From RUG705 sp934101175 (lineage in GTDB: Bacteria; Bacillota_I; Bacilli_A; RF39; UBA660), in the NCBI GenBank assembly GCA_934101175.1, contig CAKOQC010000002.1, positions 260,348 through 324,347 of the forward strand: 64,000 bases of DNA. Direction: 5' to 3'. Positions 53,423-63,404 of the stretch are shown here, piece after piece. The notes below the pieces were generated by a model. It saw only the letters and a list, made by a program, of their open reading frames with translations, made no database searches and was not told where the DNA came from. A program made the translations under genes and the position numbers. The number at the start of each line of letters is the position of its first letter. Positions within the stretch are counted from its first letter, which is position 1.

Positions 53423-55084
53423 ATGACAGATATAGAAATAGCTAGAAATACAGAGTTGAAAAAGATAAGTGAGATAGCTTTAGATTTAGGATTAGAAGAG
53501 GATGATATAGAATTATATGGAAAGTATAAGGCTAAGATAGATAATCATGTATATGATAAGAATAAAGATAAAAAGAATGGTAAACTTATATTAGTTACAG
53601 CAATTAGTCCGACGCCTTTAGGAGAGGGAAAGACTACTATGAGTATAGCATTAGCAGATGGACTTAGAAAGATTGGTAAGAAGGCAATACTTGCTCTTAG
53701 AGAACCTTCTTTAGGACCAGTATTTGGTATTAAGGGAGGAGCTACTGGTGGTGGTAAGGTACAAGTTGCTCCAATGGAAGATATTAATTTACATTTTACA
53801 GGAGATATTCATGCAATAACAGCAGCTAATAATTTACTATCAGCAATGATAGATAACCATATGTATTTTGGTAATAAATTAGGAATAGAGAAAGTTGTTT
53901 GGAAGAGATGTATGGATCTTAATGATAGGCAGTTAAGAGTAGTAGATACTGGACTATCTGGAGAAGCTAAAATAGTTCCTAGAAGGGATAAATTTGATAT
54001 AACAGTAGCTTCTGAAGTAATGGCTATTTTATGCTTAGCTACTGATATGGAAGATTTAAAGAGACGTCTTGGTAATATAATAATTGGTTATAATAAAGAA
54101 GGTAAAGAAGTGTTTGCTCGTGATTTAAAGGCTGAAGGGAGCATGGCAGTACTATTAAAAGATGCTATTAAACCTAACTTAGTACAAACATTAGAACATA
54201 CTCCAGCAATTATTCATGGAGGTCCTTTTGCTAATATTGCACATGGATGCAATAGTGTTATAGCTACAAAAATGGCTTTAAAATTAGGAGACTATGTAAT
54301 TACTGAAGCAGGATTTGGAGCGGATTTAGGATGTGAAAAATTTCTAGATATAAAATGTAGAATGAATAATTTAGTGCCTGATGCTGTAGTATTAGTAGCA
54401 ACAATTAAAGCTTTAAAATACCATGGTGGAGTAGAAAAAGATAAGGTGTTTGAAGAAAATATTCCTGCTATGGATAAGGGAATGGATAACTTATTTAAAC
54501 ATATAGATAATATAAAGAGGAAGTTTGGACTTAATGTAATAGTAGCTATTAATAAATATAGTCAAGATAATGATAAAGAAATTGATTATTTAAGAGATAA
54601 ATTGGCAGAAAAAGGAATAGAGCTTAGTCTTGTTACAGGATGGGCAGATGGAGGAGAAGGTGCTATAGATATAGCTAAAAAGATTGTTTCCTTAGTAGAA
54701 GAATCAGAAGAGTTTAAGTTTATGTATGATTTAGAAGATGATATTAAGACTAAGATAGAGAAAGTTGCTAGGAAGATATATTATGCTAAAGGAGTAGAAT
54801 ATAGTAGTGAAGCTTTAGAAGAAATTAATAGATTAGAAGAATTAGGATATGGAAAATATCCAATATGTATAGCAAAGACACAATATTCTTTATCAGATGA
54901 TCCTAAGAATTTAGAATGTAATGATGAATATACTATTAAAGTTAGAAGTGTAGAAATTAAAAATGGAGCTGGATTTATTGTTGTACTTGCAGGTAATATT
55001 ATGACTATGCCAGGACTTCCTAGAGTACCAGCAGCAGAAGAAATTGATATAGATACTAATGGATTAATTAAAGGAATATTTTAA
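53423..55084 (+). CDS. fhs: Formate-tetrahydrofolate ligase
   Basis: A 553-residue protein of normal length. ATP site TPLGEGKTTMSI (about 65-76), REPSLGPVFGIKGGATGGG, DIHAITAANNLLSA and the C-terminal LAGNIMTMPGLPRVPAAEEID are family signatures. It makes 10-formyl-THF from formate and ATP for purine and fMet synthesis. A strong AAGGAGG site precedes it. Monocistronic with a terminator. Confidence 0.97.
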   Translation: MTDIEIARNTELKKISEIALDLGLEEDDIELYGKYKAKIDNHVYDKNKDKKNGKLILVTAISPTPLGEGKTTMSIALADGLRKIGKKAILALREPSLGPVFGIKGGATGGGKVQVAPMEDINLHFTGDIHAITAANNLLSAMIDNHMYFGNKLGIEKVVWKRCMDLNDRQLRVVDTGLSGEAKIVPRRDKFDITVASEVMAILCLATDMEDLKRRLGNIIIGYNKEGKEVFARDLKAEGSMAVLLKDAIKPNLVQTLEHTPAIIHGGPFANIAHGCNSVIATKMALKLGDYVITEAGFGADLGCEKFLDIKCRMNNLVPDAVVLVATIKALKYHGGVEKDKVFEENIPAMDKGMDNLFKHIDNIKRKFGLNVIVAINKYSQDNDKEIDYLRDKLAEKGIELSLVTGWADGGEGAIDIAKKIVSLVEESEEFKFMYDLEDDIKTKIEKVARKIYYAKGVEYSSEALEEINRLEELGYGKYPICIAKTQYSLSDDPKNLECNDEYTIKVRSVEIKNGAGFIVVLAGNIMTMPGLPRVPAAEEIDIDTNGLIKGIF

Positions 55085-55112
55085 AACTTATCAGATAATG
55101 ATAGGTTTTTTC
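55083..55112 (+). terminator. fhs terminator
   Basis: AAAACTTATCA (55083-55093), loop GATAA, TGATAGGTTTT (55099-55109), with one G-U and a T tail. Confidence 0.75.
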
Positions 55113-55189
55113 TGCTTGAAAAATTTACTTCATAAATTATTTTAGATATAATATATATAAGAGTGTTAATTAAATAGAGGAGGGTATGT

Positions 55190-55948
55190 ATGAATTATGA
55201 AAAGTTAACTGATGATATTATTAAATTTATTAGGGACTATTACGAAGAGAATAAGTTATATGGGGCAGTATTAGGTATTAGTGGAGGAAAAGATTCGGCA
55301 GTAGTATTGGCTTTATTATGCAAGGCACTTGGAAGTGAGAGAGTTGTTGGTTTGACGATGCCTTGTTATTCAAATGAAGGAGATATGGATGATGCTAAAA
55401 AATTAAGTGAATATTATGGGAATAGATTACTAAATATAGATTTAACAGAAATGTTTGAAGATTTTAAGAAAGAGATTAATAAAAATAATAATTATAGTTT
55501 GGAAGATACTAAAAATAGTGATATTAATATTAAACCTAGAATGAGAATGATGAGTTGCTATTATATGGCTGCTTTGTTATCAGAAGTAGAGAAGAGGCCT
55601 TATTTAGTAGTAGGTACTAGTAATAAGAGTGAATTATATGTTGGGTATTTTACTAAAGGAGGAGATTCTGTTCATGATATTGATCCAATAGGAGATTTGT
55701 TAGTATCTGAAGTAATAAAAGTTGGAGAAGTATTAAAGGTACCTAAAGAGATATTATATAAGACTCCTAGTGATGGATTATCTGGTATGAGTGATGAAGA
55801 TAAGTTGGGAGTAAGTTACAATGATATAGAAAGATATATATTAAATGATAAAACACTTGATAAAGAAATAGCTTTAAAAATAGAGAGAATGCATAATAAT
55901 AGTAGACATAAGTTTGTAATACCGATGTATAAGAGGGATAGAGGGTAA
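55190..55948 (+). CDS. nadE: NH3-dependent NAD+ synthetase NadE
   Basis: A 252-residue ATP pyrophosphatase. The P-loop SGGKDS at residues 31-36, GTSNKSELYVGYFTKGGDS and (I)DPIGDL(L) are present. There is no glutaminase domain, so ammonia is the N donor. It converts nicotinate adenine dinucleotide to NAD. An AGGAGGG site precedes it, and nadD follows two bases after its stop. Confidence 0.96.
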   Translation: MNYEKLTDDIIKFIRDYYEENKLYGAVLGISGGKDSAVVLALLCKALGSERVVGLTMPCYSNEGDMDDAKKLSEYYGNRLLNIDLTEMFEDFKKEINKNNNYSLEDTKNSDINIKPRMRMMSCYYMAALLSEVEKRPYLVVGTSNKSELYVGYFTKGGDSVHDIDPIGDLLVSEVIKVGEVLKVPKEILYKTPSDGLSGMSDEDKLGVSYNDIERYILNDKTLDKEIALKIERMHNNSRHKFVIPMYKRDRG

Positions 55949-55950
55949 AA

Positions 55951-56514
55951 ATGAGAGTAGGTATATATGTAGGTAGTTTTGATCCAGTACATAAAGGACA
56001 TAAGATGATAGTTGATTATTTACTTAACAATGATTATGTAGATAAAGTTTTAGTAATACCTACTGGTGCTTATTGGGATAAGACTGGGATAATTCCAGTT
56101 AATTATAGAATAGATATGTGGAATTATTACAAGAGTGATAGTATTATTATTGATAATAGATATAATGATTTAGAATATACATATATGATTTTAAATAAGT
56201 TAGAAAGAGAATGTGATGATGAGTTATATTTAATTATTGGAGCTGATAATGTAATTAGTTTTGATAAATGGAAGAATTATAAAGAGATACTTAATAATAA
56301 AATTCTTGTTATACCTAGAGAAGGAATAGATATTGAGAAGTATCTTGATAAGTATGATAATAAGAATAACTTTATACTAGTAGATGGCTTTAAAGAGATG
56401 GATATATCTTCTACTAATATTAGAGATTTATTAAAAAGAAAAAGATATGATGAAGTAGAAGAGTATCTTGATATGGAAATAATAGAGTATATTAAGAAGA
56501 ATAATTTATATTAA
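55951..56514 (+). CDS. nadD: Nicotinate-nucleotide adenylyltransferase NadD
   Basis: A 187-residue nucleotidyltransferase with the adenylyl motif GSFDPVHKGH (8-17, H-x-G-H), YLIIGADN and the closing ISSTNIRDLL. It makes nicotinate adenine dinucleotide for the next step by NadE, its neighbour upstream, so the two steps are coupled in one operon. CoaD is the alternative, but size and context favour NadD. Confidence 0.93.
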   Translation: MRVGIYVGSFDPVHKGHKMIVDYLLNNDYVDKVLVIPTGAYWDKTGIIPVNYRIDMWNYYKSDSIIIDNRYNDLEYTYMILNKLERECDDELYLIIGADNVISFDKWKNYKEILNNKILVIPREGIDIEKYLDKYDNKNNFILVDGFKEMDISSTNIRDLLKRKRYDEVEEYLDMEIIEYIKKNNLY

Positions 56515-56548
56515 GGATTAACTGTCGTAAAAGTTATTCTTTTTTTCT
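56497..56548 (+). terminator. Possible nadED terminator
   Basis: AAGAATAA (56497-56504) and TTATTCTT (56534-56541) pair with a 29-base loop and continuing T tract. The large loop lowers confidence. Confidence 0.45.
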
Positions 56549-56789
56549 AATAATAAATTAAAGAAATAAGAACAAATGTATGATATAATATTGACATTGT
56601 AATTTTGTTATGATAGTATGGTTATAGAGTTGTATATATCAATTATTAATTTGGTAGATTATTTTTTGATTTAAAGAAAATTGAATGTTTATCTTGTTTG
56701 TTTTTTAAAACAATGATAGAATACTAGTATAATTTTTTATATGTTAATACAATATAAATTACGAGTGAGAAAGAAACGTGTAGTGAAAA

Positions 56790-57225
56790 AATATTTAATT
56801 TTATAGTGATGGGACTGAACAAACTAATGTAGAAGTAATTTTACAAGATAAGAGTGTTTGGTTAAATGTAAATTCGATAGCGATACTTTTTAACATGATA
56901 AGAATGGTATTGTTAAACATATTAACAATATCTATAATGATGAAGAATTAGTTGAGAATAACACATGTGCAAAAATTGCACATATGGGAAACTATGGAAA
57001 ACAAACTTATAACACTAAATATTATAATTTAGATATGATTATTTTTATTGGATTTAGAGTTAATTCAAAAAAGCAATTAAGTTTATAACTTGGGTAAATG
57101 AAATAATTAAAGATTATATGATGCAAGGCTTTGTACTTTATGATGATAGATTTATGAAATCAAGAAAATATGATTAAAAATATTTAAAAAAATTAATTGA
57201 AACTGAAAAAATAGGAAGTCATTAG
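56790..57225 (+). pseudogene. RhuM-family protein remnant with frameshifts
   Basis: No long frame is open here, yet joining three frames restores the RhuM/virulence-protein core. First: VEVILQDKSVWLNVNSIAILF, to about 56894. Then, shifted by one: DKNGIVKHINNIYNDEELVENNTCAKIAHMG...YNTKYYNLDMIIFIGFRVNSKK (to about 57078). Shifted again: AIKFITWVNEIIKDYMMQGFVLYDDR, then a TAA. The family phrases VWL, YNLD, GYRVNSK and F-W are easily recognised. At least two indels and one stop disable it. RhuM genes are scattered accessory genes, often in mobile islands. Confidence 0.7.
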
Positions 57226-57287
57226 AAATAATTATATTATGAACTGTAGTGAAGAATTAATTAGAGAAATATAGGAGGTATGATGAT

Positions 57288-59240
57288 ATGTTTAATTTAG
57301 TAAGTAAATATAAACCGAGTGGTGATCAACCTAAGGCAATAGAAGAACTTGTTAAAGGAGTAAAAGAAGGGAAAAGAGATCAGGTATTGTTAGGAGCAAC
57401 TGGTACAGGTAAAACATTTACAATAGCTAATGTTATAAAAGAAGTTGATAAGCCTACTTTGATACTTGCTCATAATAAGACTCTTGCTGGACAATTATAT
57501 AGTGAATTTAAAGAACTATTTCCAGATAATGCTGTTGAATACTTTGTCTCATATTATGATTATTATCAACCAGAAGCATATGTTCCTAGTACTGATACAT
57601 ATATAGAGAAAGATGCTAAAATTAATGATGAGATAGATGAACTTAGACATAAAGCTACTTCTAGTTTACTATCTAGAAGAGATGTTATAGTAATAGCATC
57701 AGTTTCTTGTATATATGGTATTGGTGAAGTAGAGGAATATAAAAAGAAGATGCTTACTATTAATAAGGGAGATGTAGTAGAGAGAAATAAAGTTTTAGAA
57801 AAACTAGTTGATATGCTTTATGAAAGGAGTACTTTTGATTTAAAGAGGGGTACTTTTAGAGTAAGGGGAGATGTTGTTGAATTAATACCAGCATATGAAA
57901 GAAAAAATGGTATTATGATTGAATTCTTTGGTGATGAAGTAGATCGTATATGTGAATTTGATACAGTAACGGGAACTATTATTAAAGAGAAGAAAAGTGT
58001 ATCAATATTTCCGGCTTCACACTTTGTAACAAGTGATGATAAATTAAAAGTAGCAGTAGATAGAATAAGAAAAGAATTAGAAGAAAGAAGACAATACTTT
58101 TTAGATAATAATAAATTAATAGAAGAACAAAGACTTAGGGAGAGGGTTAATTATGATACGGAAATGTTACTCGAAACTGGTTTTTGTAGAGGGGTAGAAA
58201 ACTATTCAAGACATTTAGCTTTAAGAGGTGAAGGAGAAACTCCTACTACATTAATAGACTTCTTTCCTAAAGACTTCTTATTAGTAGTAGATGAATCTCA
58301 TGTAACACTTCCACAAGTAAGAGGAATGTATAATGGTGATAGAGCTAGAAAGATGAATCTTGTAGATTATGGATTTAGACTTCCTAGTGCACTTGATAAT
58401 AGACCACTTAAGTTTGATGAATTTGAAAAGAAAATTAATCAAGCAATATATGTTAGTGCTACACCGGGAGATTATGAACTAGAATTAGTTAATAATAAAT
58501 ATGTAGAACAAATAATTAGACCAACAGGACTTCTTGATCCGATTATTGAAGTGAGAACTAGTAAAAATCAAATAGATGATTTAGTTAAAGAAATAGATGA
58601 TAGAAAAGAGAAAAATGAGAGAGTTCTTATTACAACTTTAACTATTAAAATGGCTGAAGAACTTACAAGTTACTTGAAAGATATAGATATAAAAGTAGCT
58701 TATTTACATAATGAAGTAAAGACTTTACAAAGAATGAAGATTATTCGTGATCTAAGACTTGGAGTATATGATGTAGTAGTAGGCATTAATTTACTTCGTG
58801 AAGGAATAGATATTCCTGAAGTATCTTTAATCGCAATTATGGATGCAGATAAACAAGGATTTTTAAGAAGTGAGAGAAGTTTAATTCAAACAATAGGAAG
58901 ATGTGCTAGAAATGAACATGGTAAAGTTATAATGTATGCAGATACAATAAGTGATTCTATGAAAGTAGCGATAGATGAGACTGTTAGAAGAAGAAAGATA
59001 CAGGAAGAATATAATCAAGAACATGGAATAGTTCCTAAGACAATTATTAAAGAAATAAGAGAATTAATTTCTAATGAAGATACAGATGGTAAGAAAGAAA
59101 GAAAAGAAAAGATGAGTAAGAAAGAGAAAGATAACTTGATAGATAAACTTACTAAAGAGATGGAGCTTGCTGCTAAAAATCTTGATTTTGAAAAGGCGAT
59201 GGAACTTAGAGATATAATTTTTGAGATGGAAAGTGAATAG
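57288..59240 (+). CDS. uvrB: Excinuclease ABC subunit B UvrB
   Basis: A 650-residue DNA-repair helicase-like protein. Walker A GATGTGKTFT (about 38-47), the beta-hairpin YYDYYQPEAYVP, DESH Walker B (VVDESHVT), motifs V and VI (INLLREGIDIPE, QTIGRCARN) and a C-terminal UVR coiled coil (KEMELAAKNLDFEKAMELRD) are all present. It loads at damage with UvrA and holds the site for UvrC. An AGGAGGT site precedes it. UvrA is not in the window. Confidence 0.97.
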   Translation: MFNLVSKYKPSGDQPKAIEELVKGVKEGKRDQVLLGATGTGKTFTIANVIKEVDKPTLILAHNKTLAGQLYSEFKELFPDNAVEYFVSYYDYYQPEAYVPSTDTYIEKDAKINDEIDELRHKATSSLLSRRDVIVIASVSCIYGIGEVEEYKKKMLTINKGDVVERNKVLEKLVDMLYERSTFDLKRGTFRVRGDVVELIPAYERKNGIMIEFFGDEVDRICEFDTVTGTIIKEKKSVSIFPASHFVTSDDKLKVAVDRIRKELEERRQYFLDNNKLIEEQRLRERVNYDTEMLLETGFCRGVENYSRHLALRGEGETPTTLIDFFPKDFLLVVDESHVTLPQVRGMYNGDRARKMNLVDYGFRLPSALDNRPLKFDEFEKKINQAIYVSATPGDYELELVNNKYVEQIIRPTGLLDPIIEVRTSKNQIDDLVKEIDDRKEKNERVLITTLTIKMAEELTSYLKDIDIKVAYLHNEVKTLQRMKIIRDLRLGVYDVVVGINLLREGIDIPEVSLIAIMDADKQGFLRSERSLIQTIGRCARNEHGKVIMYADTISDSMKVAIDETVRRRKIQEEYNQEHGIVPKTIIKEIRELISNEDTDGKKERKEKMSKKEKDNLIDKLTKEMELAAKNLDFEKAMELRDIIFEMESE

Positions 59241-59273
59241 AAAATAAGAACTGATTTTTTCAGTTCTTATTTT
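59241..59273. terminator. Bidirectional terminator between uvrB and ftsW
   Basis: AAAATAAGAACTG (59241-59253), loop TTTTTT-type, CAGTTCTTATTTT (59261-59273), perfect 13 pairs. A and T flanks serve both converging genes. Confidence 0.9.
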
Positions 59274-60339
59274 TAGATATATTTAAGAGAATACCAATAT
59301 AAGTCATAGATACTAAGAGACTAGAACCACCGTATGATAGAAAGGGTAGAGTTACACCAGTAACAGGAATTAGACCAATTACTACCATAAGATTTAGAAT
59401 AGTTTGAAAAGCTAGTGAGAAAGATATACCAAAAGATAAATATTTAGCAAAATTATCTTCTTGTTTTAAAGAGATAGATATTCCTTTATAAATAATAGTT
59501 ATGAATAGAGAGGATACTATTAAGACACCAGCAAAACCTAATTCTTCACTAATGATAGAGAAGATAAAGTCTGTTTGGGGTTCTGGGAGATAGAAATGTT
59601 TCTGAATAGAGTTACCTAAGCCCATACCTAGTAGTCCACCAGGACCAATGGCATATAAAGACTGAATAATTTGGAAACCACTACCTAGAGGATCAGCCCA
59701 GGGATTTAGAAAAGATGTAATTCTTACTAATCTATATGGAGCAATAATTATTAATATAACTATACCAATGAGGCCTAGAATACCTATTTTTACAAAGAAA
59801 CTCATATTAACACCGGATACAAATAATAGACAAATAATAGTCATAACTAGAATAACACCAGTACCAAAATCAGGTTGAAGCATAATAAGACCAAATATGA
59901 AAATAACTACTAATAAGATAGGGAGAACAGAAGTTTTAATATCTTTAATTTTATTAGTAGTTAGATACTTAGATGTGAAAATTATTAGACCTAGTTTAGC
60001 AAATTCACTAGGTTGAATACCAAACGAACCAATACCAAACCAACTTCTAGAACCATTTCTAATAGAGCCAATACCAGGAATTAGTACTAAGATTAAAAGA
60101 ATAATACATCCAAGAAGAATTTTATTACTATATAATTTATAAATATTATAATTTATATTAGATACTATAAAGATTATTAGATATCCTACTAATAAGAAGA
60201 TGGCTTGGCTTTTAAGATATTTATAGGGATCATTAAATTTATATAAGGCCCAAATACTTGAAGAAGAATATATCATTAAAAGACCAAACAATGATAAAAT
60301 AATGACAGCGATTAATAAAGTTTTATCAATTTTTTTCAT
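59260..60339 (-). CDS. ftsW: SEDS peptidoglycan glycosyltransferase, probably FtsW
   Basis: A 359-residue protein with about ten membrane helices. SEDS signatures: SRSWFGIGSFGIQPSEFAKLG, the lipid II loop region (PLGSGFQIIQSLYAIGPGGLLG), PEPQTDFIFSIISEELGFAG and LPFLSYGGSSLL. It polymerises glycan chains with a class B PBP. RodA is the alternative. Position behind mraY and a PBP gene, as in division clusters, supports FtsW. A terminator separates it from mraY. Confidence 0.9.
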   Translation of the reverse strand: MKKIDKTLLIAVIILSLFGLLMIYSSSSIWALYKFNDPYKYLKSQAIFLLVGYLIIFIVSNINYNIYKLYSNKILLGCIILLILVLIPGIGSIRNGSRSWFGIGSFGIQPSEFAKLGLIIFTSKYLTTNKIKDIKTSVLPILLVVIFIFGLIMLQPDFGTGVILVMTIICLLFVSGVNMSFFVKIGILGLIGIVILIIIAPYRLVRITSFLNPWADPLGSGFQIIQSLYAIGPGGLLGMGLGNSIQKHFYLPEPQTDFIFSIISEELGFAGVLIVSSLFITIIYKGISISLKQEDNFAKYLSFGISFSLAFQTILNLMVVIGLIPVTGVTLPFLSYGGSSLLVSMTYIGILLNISKNKN

Positions 60340-60372
60340 AATATCATCCTTATTAAAGTATATGTTTTAAAT

Positions 60373-60401
60373 ATGAAAAAAACACTTCAGTTGAAGTGTT
60401 A
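60373..60401 (-). terminator. mraY terminator
   Basis: AACACTTCA (60381-60389) and TGAAGTGTT (60392-60400), with the mraY stop in the stem and a T tract on the minus strand. Only a 2-base loop in the full pairing, so inner pairs open in RNA. Confidence 0.75.
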
Positions 60402-61391
60402 TAACCATACACCATAGATTAAGGCTAATAAACATAATAAGAAACCAATAATCCAGAATAGTTTTACAATATCAGATTCTTTCCATCCTAATCTTTCAAA
60501 ATGGTGATGAATAGGGGTCATTAAGAAGACTTTTTTCTTGAATAGAACTACTGATGTTATTTGAATAATAACGGTTAGGGTTTCTATTACAAAGACACCG
60601 CCAATTACAGCTAAGGATAGTTCGTGATTAGTTAGAATAGCAATAGTAGCAAGAGTTGCACCTAAAGTAAGACTTCCAGTATCACCCATAAATACTTTAG
60701 CAGGATTAGTATTATATACTAGAAATCCCATAACAGAACCTACTAGGATGAAACAGAAGATACCCATATCTTGATATCCTTCTATCCAGTAACTACCCCA
60801 AGATATTAAACCGAATGCTAGAAAAGCAATAGCAGATAAGCCTCCGGCTAGACCGTCTAGACCATCAGTTAGATTAACAGCATTAGAAGAACCTACTAAT
60901 AATAGTAAGATGAATATTCCATAGAACCAACCTAAGTTCCATTTGATATTTAAAAGAGTTATTTCTAAGATAGAACTATTATTAGTATATTTACGATATA
61001 AAATATAGAATATTAAGGCTACTATAAATTGAAGAATTAACTTTTGAGTTTGAGTTAGTCCTTTATTTTGATTTTGTTTAATACTTAGATAATCATCAAG
61101 GAAGCCAATTAAACTATATGAAATAAAAACAAACATAACAATTAATAAGTTAACAGAAAATTCTATTTTATTAGTAGCAATTAAAATAATAGTAGTTATT
61201 ATCGTAGGAATAATAAATATTAAACCACCCATGGTTGGGGTTCCAGATTTTCGTTGATGATTTTCAACATAAATGTTGATACGTTGACCAGCTTTAATTT
61301 TCTTTAATAAAGGAATAGCAACTAATCCAAATGCAGTGGCCATTAGAAATCCAATCATTAGAGCAAATAATGATTTTGTTAAAGTTAGCAT
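60399..61391 (-). CDS. mraY: Phospho-MurNAc-pentapeptide transferase MraY
   Basis: A 330-residue ten-helix enzyme. It carries RKSGTPTMGGL, FLDDYLSIKQ (the Asp pair), NAVNLTDGLDGLAGG, FMGDTGSLTLGA and PIHHHFE (metal and sugar loop), all of which mark the family. It joins phospho-MurNAc-pentapeptide to undecaprenyl phosphate, forming lipid I. A GGAAGTG site precedes the ATG; it has its own promoter candidate. Confidence 0.97.
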   Translation of the reverse strand: MLTLTKSLFALMIGFLMATAFGLVAIPLLKKIKAGQRINIYVENHQRKSGTPTMGGLIFIIPTIITTIILIATNKIEFSVNLLIVMFVFISYSLIGFLDDYLSIKQNQNKGLTQTQKLILQFIVALIFYILYRKYTNNSSILEITLLNIKWNLGWFYGIFILLLLVGSSNAVNLTDGLDGLAGGLSAIAFLAFGLISWGSYWIEGYQDMGIFCFILVGSVMGFLVYNTNPAKVFMGDTGSLTLGATLATIAILTNHELSLAVIGGVFVIETLTVIIQITSVVLFKKKVFLMTPIHHHFERLGWKESDIVKLFWIIGFLLCLLALIYGVWL

Positions 61392-61446
61392 AATTCACTT
61401 CCTTTTCATAGTTATTATAACATAAAAGATTATGTTAATACTTAAA

Positions 61447-61475
61447 ATAATTAGAACTTTACATGTAGTTGTCAA
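61447..61475 (-). promoter_or_regulatory. Promoter candidate for mraY
   Basis: Read on the minus strand: TTGACA (61475-61470), 17-base spacer, AATTAT (61452-61447). The -35 is perfect, the -10 weak. An 8-pair hairpin TAACATAA/TTATGTTA (61418-61437) lies in the leader. Confidence 0.45.
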
Positions 61476-61501
61476 TCATCTAGTATAATTTAAATTATAT
61501 G

Positions 61502-62368
61502 TCAATTGCCAAGTAGAACTTTAATAGTAGAGTTTTCGGGAATAATAGTACCAGGACTAGGAGATATGGCTAAGATATTAGAACCATTACCAGAATAGTT
61601 TACAGTAAACTTTTTTAATTCTTTTTTAGCATCATCAATAGAATAGCCAATTACGTTTGGTACTTTTGCATATTTAGTATCATACCAATTATAAGTTTTT
61701 TCTAATGTATATTCAGATTTTTCTATTTTTAATTTATCAATAATATCTAACATGATATTTTTAGCAATAGGAGCAGATACAGTACCACCATATTGAGTAA
61801 TACCTTTAGGATTATCGATAGCTACGTATACTACTGCTTGAGGATTGTCAGCAGGGAGAAAACCAATAAATGATAGAATATAATTACCATGTAAATAAAC
61901 ACCATTTTGTACTTTTTGAGCAGTACCAGTTTTACCTCCAACACGATATCCTTCAATATAAGCATTACGACCAGTACCATATGCTACGACAGTTTCTAGA
62001 GCCATACGGACAGTTTCACTTGTTTCGTTTGAGATAACTTTTCTTACAACAGTAGATTTATTTTCTTTAATTATTTCTTTGGTATTGGGTTCAACTATTC
62101 TTTTTACAACATATGGTTTATATAACGTGCCACCATTAATGACAGCAGATACAGCTGTTATTTGTTGAATGGCAGTAACACTTATTCCTTGACCAAAAGA
62201 AGTAGTCGCAAGTTCAACAGGGCCAACATTATTTAAATTAAATAGAATACCACTAGCTTCACCATTTAGATCAATACCAGTTTTTTTACCAAAACCAAAA
62301 TTATTAATATATTTAAATAGACGTTCTTTACCTAGTTTATTACCTAGGGATACGAATCCTGGGTTCAA
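61502..62368 (-). pseudogene. Class B penicillin-binding protein, C-terminal half only
   Basis: 288 residues that match the C-terminal half of FtsI/SpoVD-like transpeptidases. They include FGQGISVTAIQQITAVSAVINGG and GGKTGTAQ (third catalytic motif), and at the end a PASTA domain (VPNVIGYSIDDAKKEL). The N-terminal anchor, dimerisation domain, S-x-x-K and most of S-x-N are absent. The frame begins just at the N of S-x-N (codons around NPGFVSLG). The upstream sequence in frame (STINFNVLILTVL) is not PBP. Either the gene was cut by the accessory DNA next to it, or the assembly is chimeric. As it stands it cannot be active. Confidence 0.75.
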
Positions 62369-63161
62369 AACAGTCAGTATAAGAACATTGAAATTGATTG
62401 TGGAAGTCTTGAAAATAAAGAAAAAAATGCTCTTTTATGTTCCAATGGTAACACCAAGATTGCTTGGTGTTACTACAAGAACATTTTTAAGTTCTTTAAT
62501 TATCCTTTAAATGGTATTAAATCATTAGATATTATGGAAGTCTATACTACCAATGATTTTGCCTATGATGGTAATATATACCACCCAGAGCTTGATTTGG
62601 AACAACCAAAAGGATGTTTAAGCTATACTTCAAATCATATAAAGAATAGTAGAAAAATAAATAATCGTTCTTATGATATTAACACTAGTAATTATAAAAA
62701 ATTAACTACCAACAAAGATGCCAAGGTAATAGAGTTATATGATGATTTAGAAGATTATGTTCTTAAAAAAGATAGAAAGATAATTAGGAATTATTTAGTT
62801 AAAGGAATATCCTTTAAGTATAGATGTAGAATTCTGGAAGTAACATTAAATGAACAAGAAATTATTCTATGTTTTTTAAAAGATATTAAGATATTTGATA
62901 AGAAAAATAGGTTAGGGATATGAAAAGTGTTCTTTAAAATATAAAATGAGGGTTGGGGATGAGAATTCCTTAAATTATGCCCAGTACCTTATTGATAAAG
63001 AAAAAATAATTTGTATTGATGATAATATTTCTGATACAGAATATTACTCTCAAGTATTTCCTATTAAAGATTATTTATATGCTGATTTATGGTTGAAAGG
63101 GGATATTAAATATGAAGATTATCTATCTAAGATTAAACAAATTGATAAGGAGATTTATTAA
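62369..63161 (+). pseudogene. DUF5655-like protein remnant, 5' truncated and frameshifted
   Basis: An open frame runs from the PBP junction to 62923. Its later part, VIELYDDLEDYVLKKD and LEVTLNEQEIILCFLKDI, resembles DUF5655 (predicted transport/restriction-linked domain). The frame then stops, but a shifted frame gives GYEKCSLKYKMRVGDENSLNYAQYLID, which fits the closing part of that domain. After that comes KEKIICIDDN... to 63161, not recognised. The domain match is by pattern only. The true start is missing at the junction with the PBP gene. Its stop overlaps the next ATG, so it once formed an operon with the Api92-like gene. Confidence 0.5.
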
Positions 63162-63399
63162 TGCCTAATTGGACTTATAATAGAATTAAATGTAAAAAAA
63201 ATTAGGAGATAAATTATTAACTATTAATGGTGATAATTATTCTTTAGATTTTAATAAACTAATACCTATGCCTAAAGATTTAAAACTTGATGCTGGAACA
63301 ATAGAGAATAGATCTATATCTTGTTATTATTTATTTTTAAGTGATGAGGATAAATTTAAATTAATGAAACTTTTAAAAAACAAAAAGAAAAAAACATAA
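63161..63399 (+). pseudogene. Api92-like phage/mobile protein, frameshifted in an A-run
   Basis: ATG 63161 gives MPNWTYNRIKCKK, the usual start of Api92-like proteins (MPNWCxNxL), then meets TAG after an eight-A run (63194-63201). Reading on with a one-base shift gives LGDKLLTINGDN...DFNKLIPMPKDLKL, which matches the family, up to 63399. The Api92 family occurs in phages and integrative elements. A slip in the A-run, or a sequencing error there, explains the break. Confidence 0.6.
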
Positions 63400-63404
63400 A
63401 ATAA

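Noticed and set aside
62341..62380. tRNA-like text (a GGTTCAA T-loop-like string)
   Set aside because: It lies in the PBP coding region at the junction and no cloverleaf forms around it.
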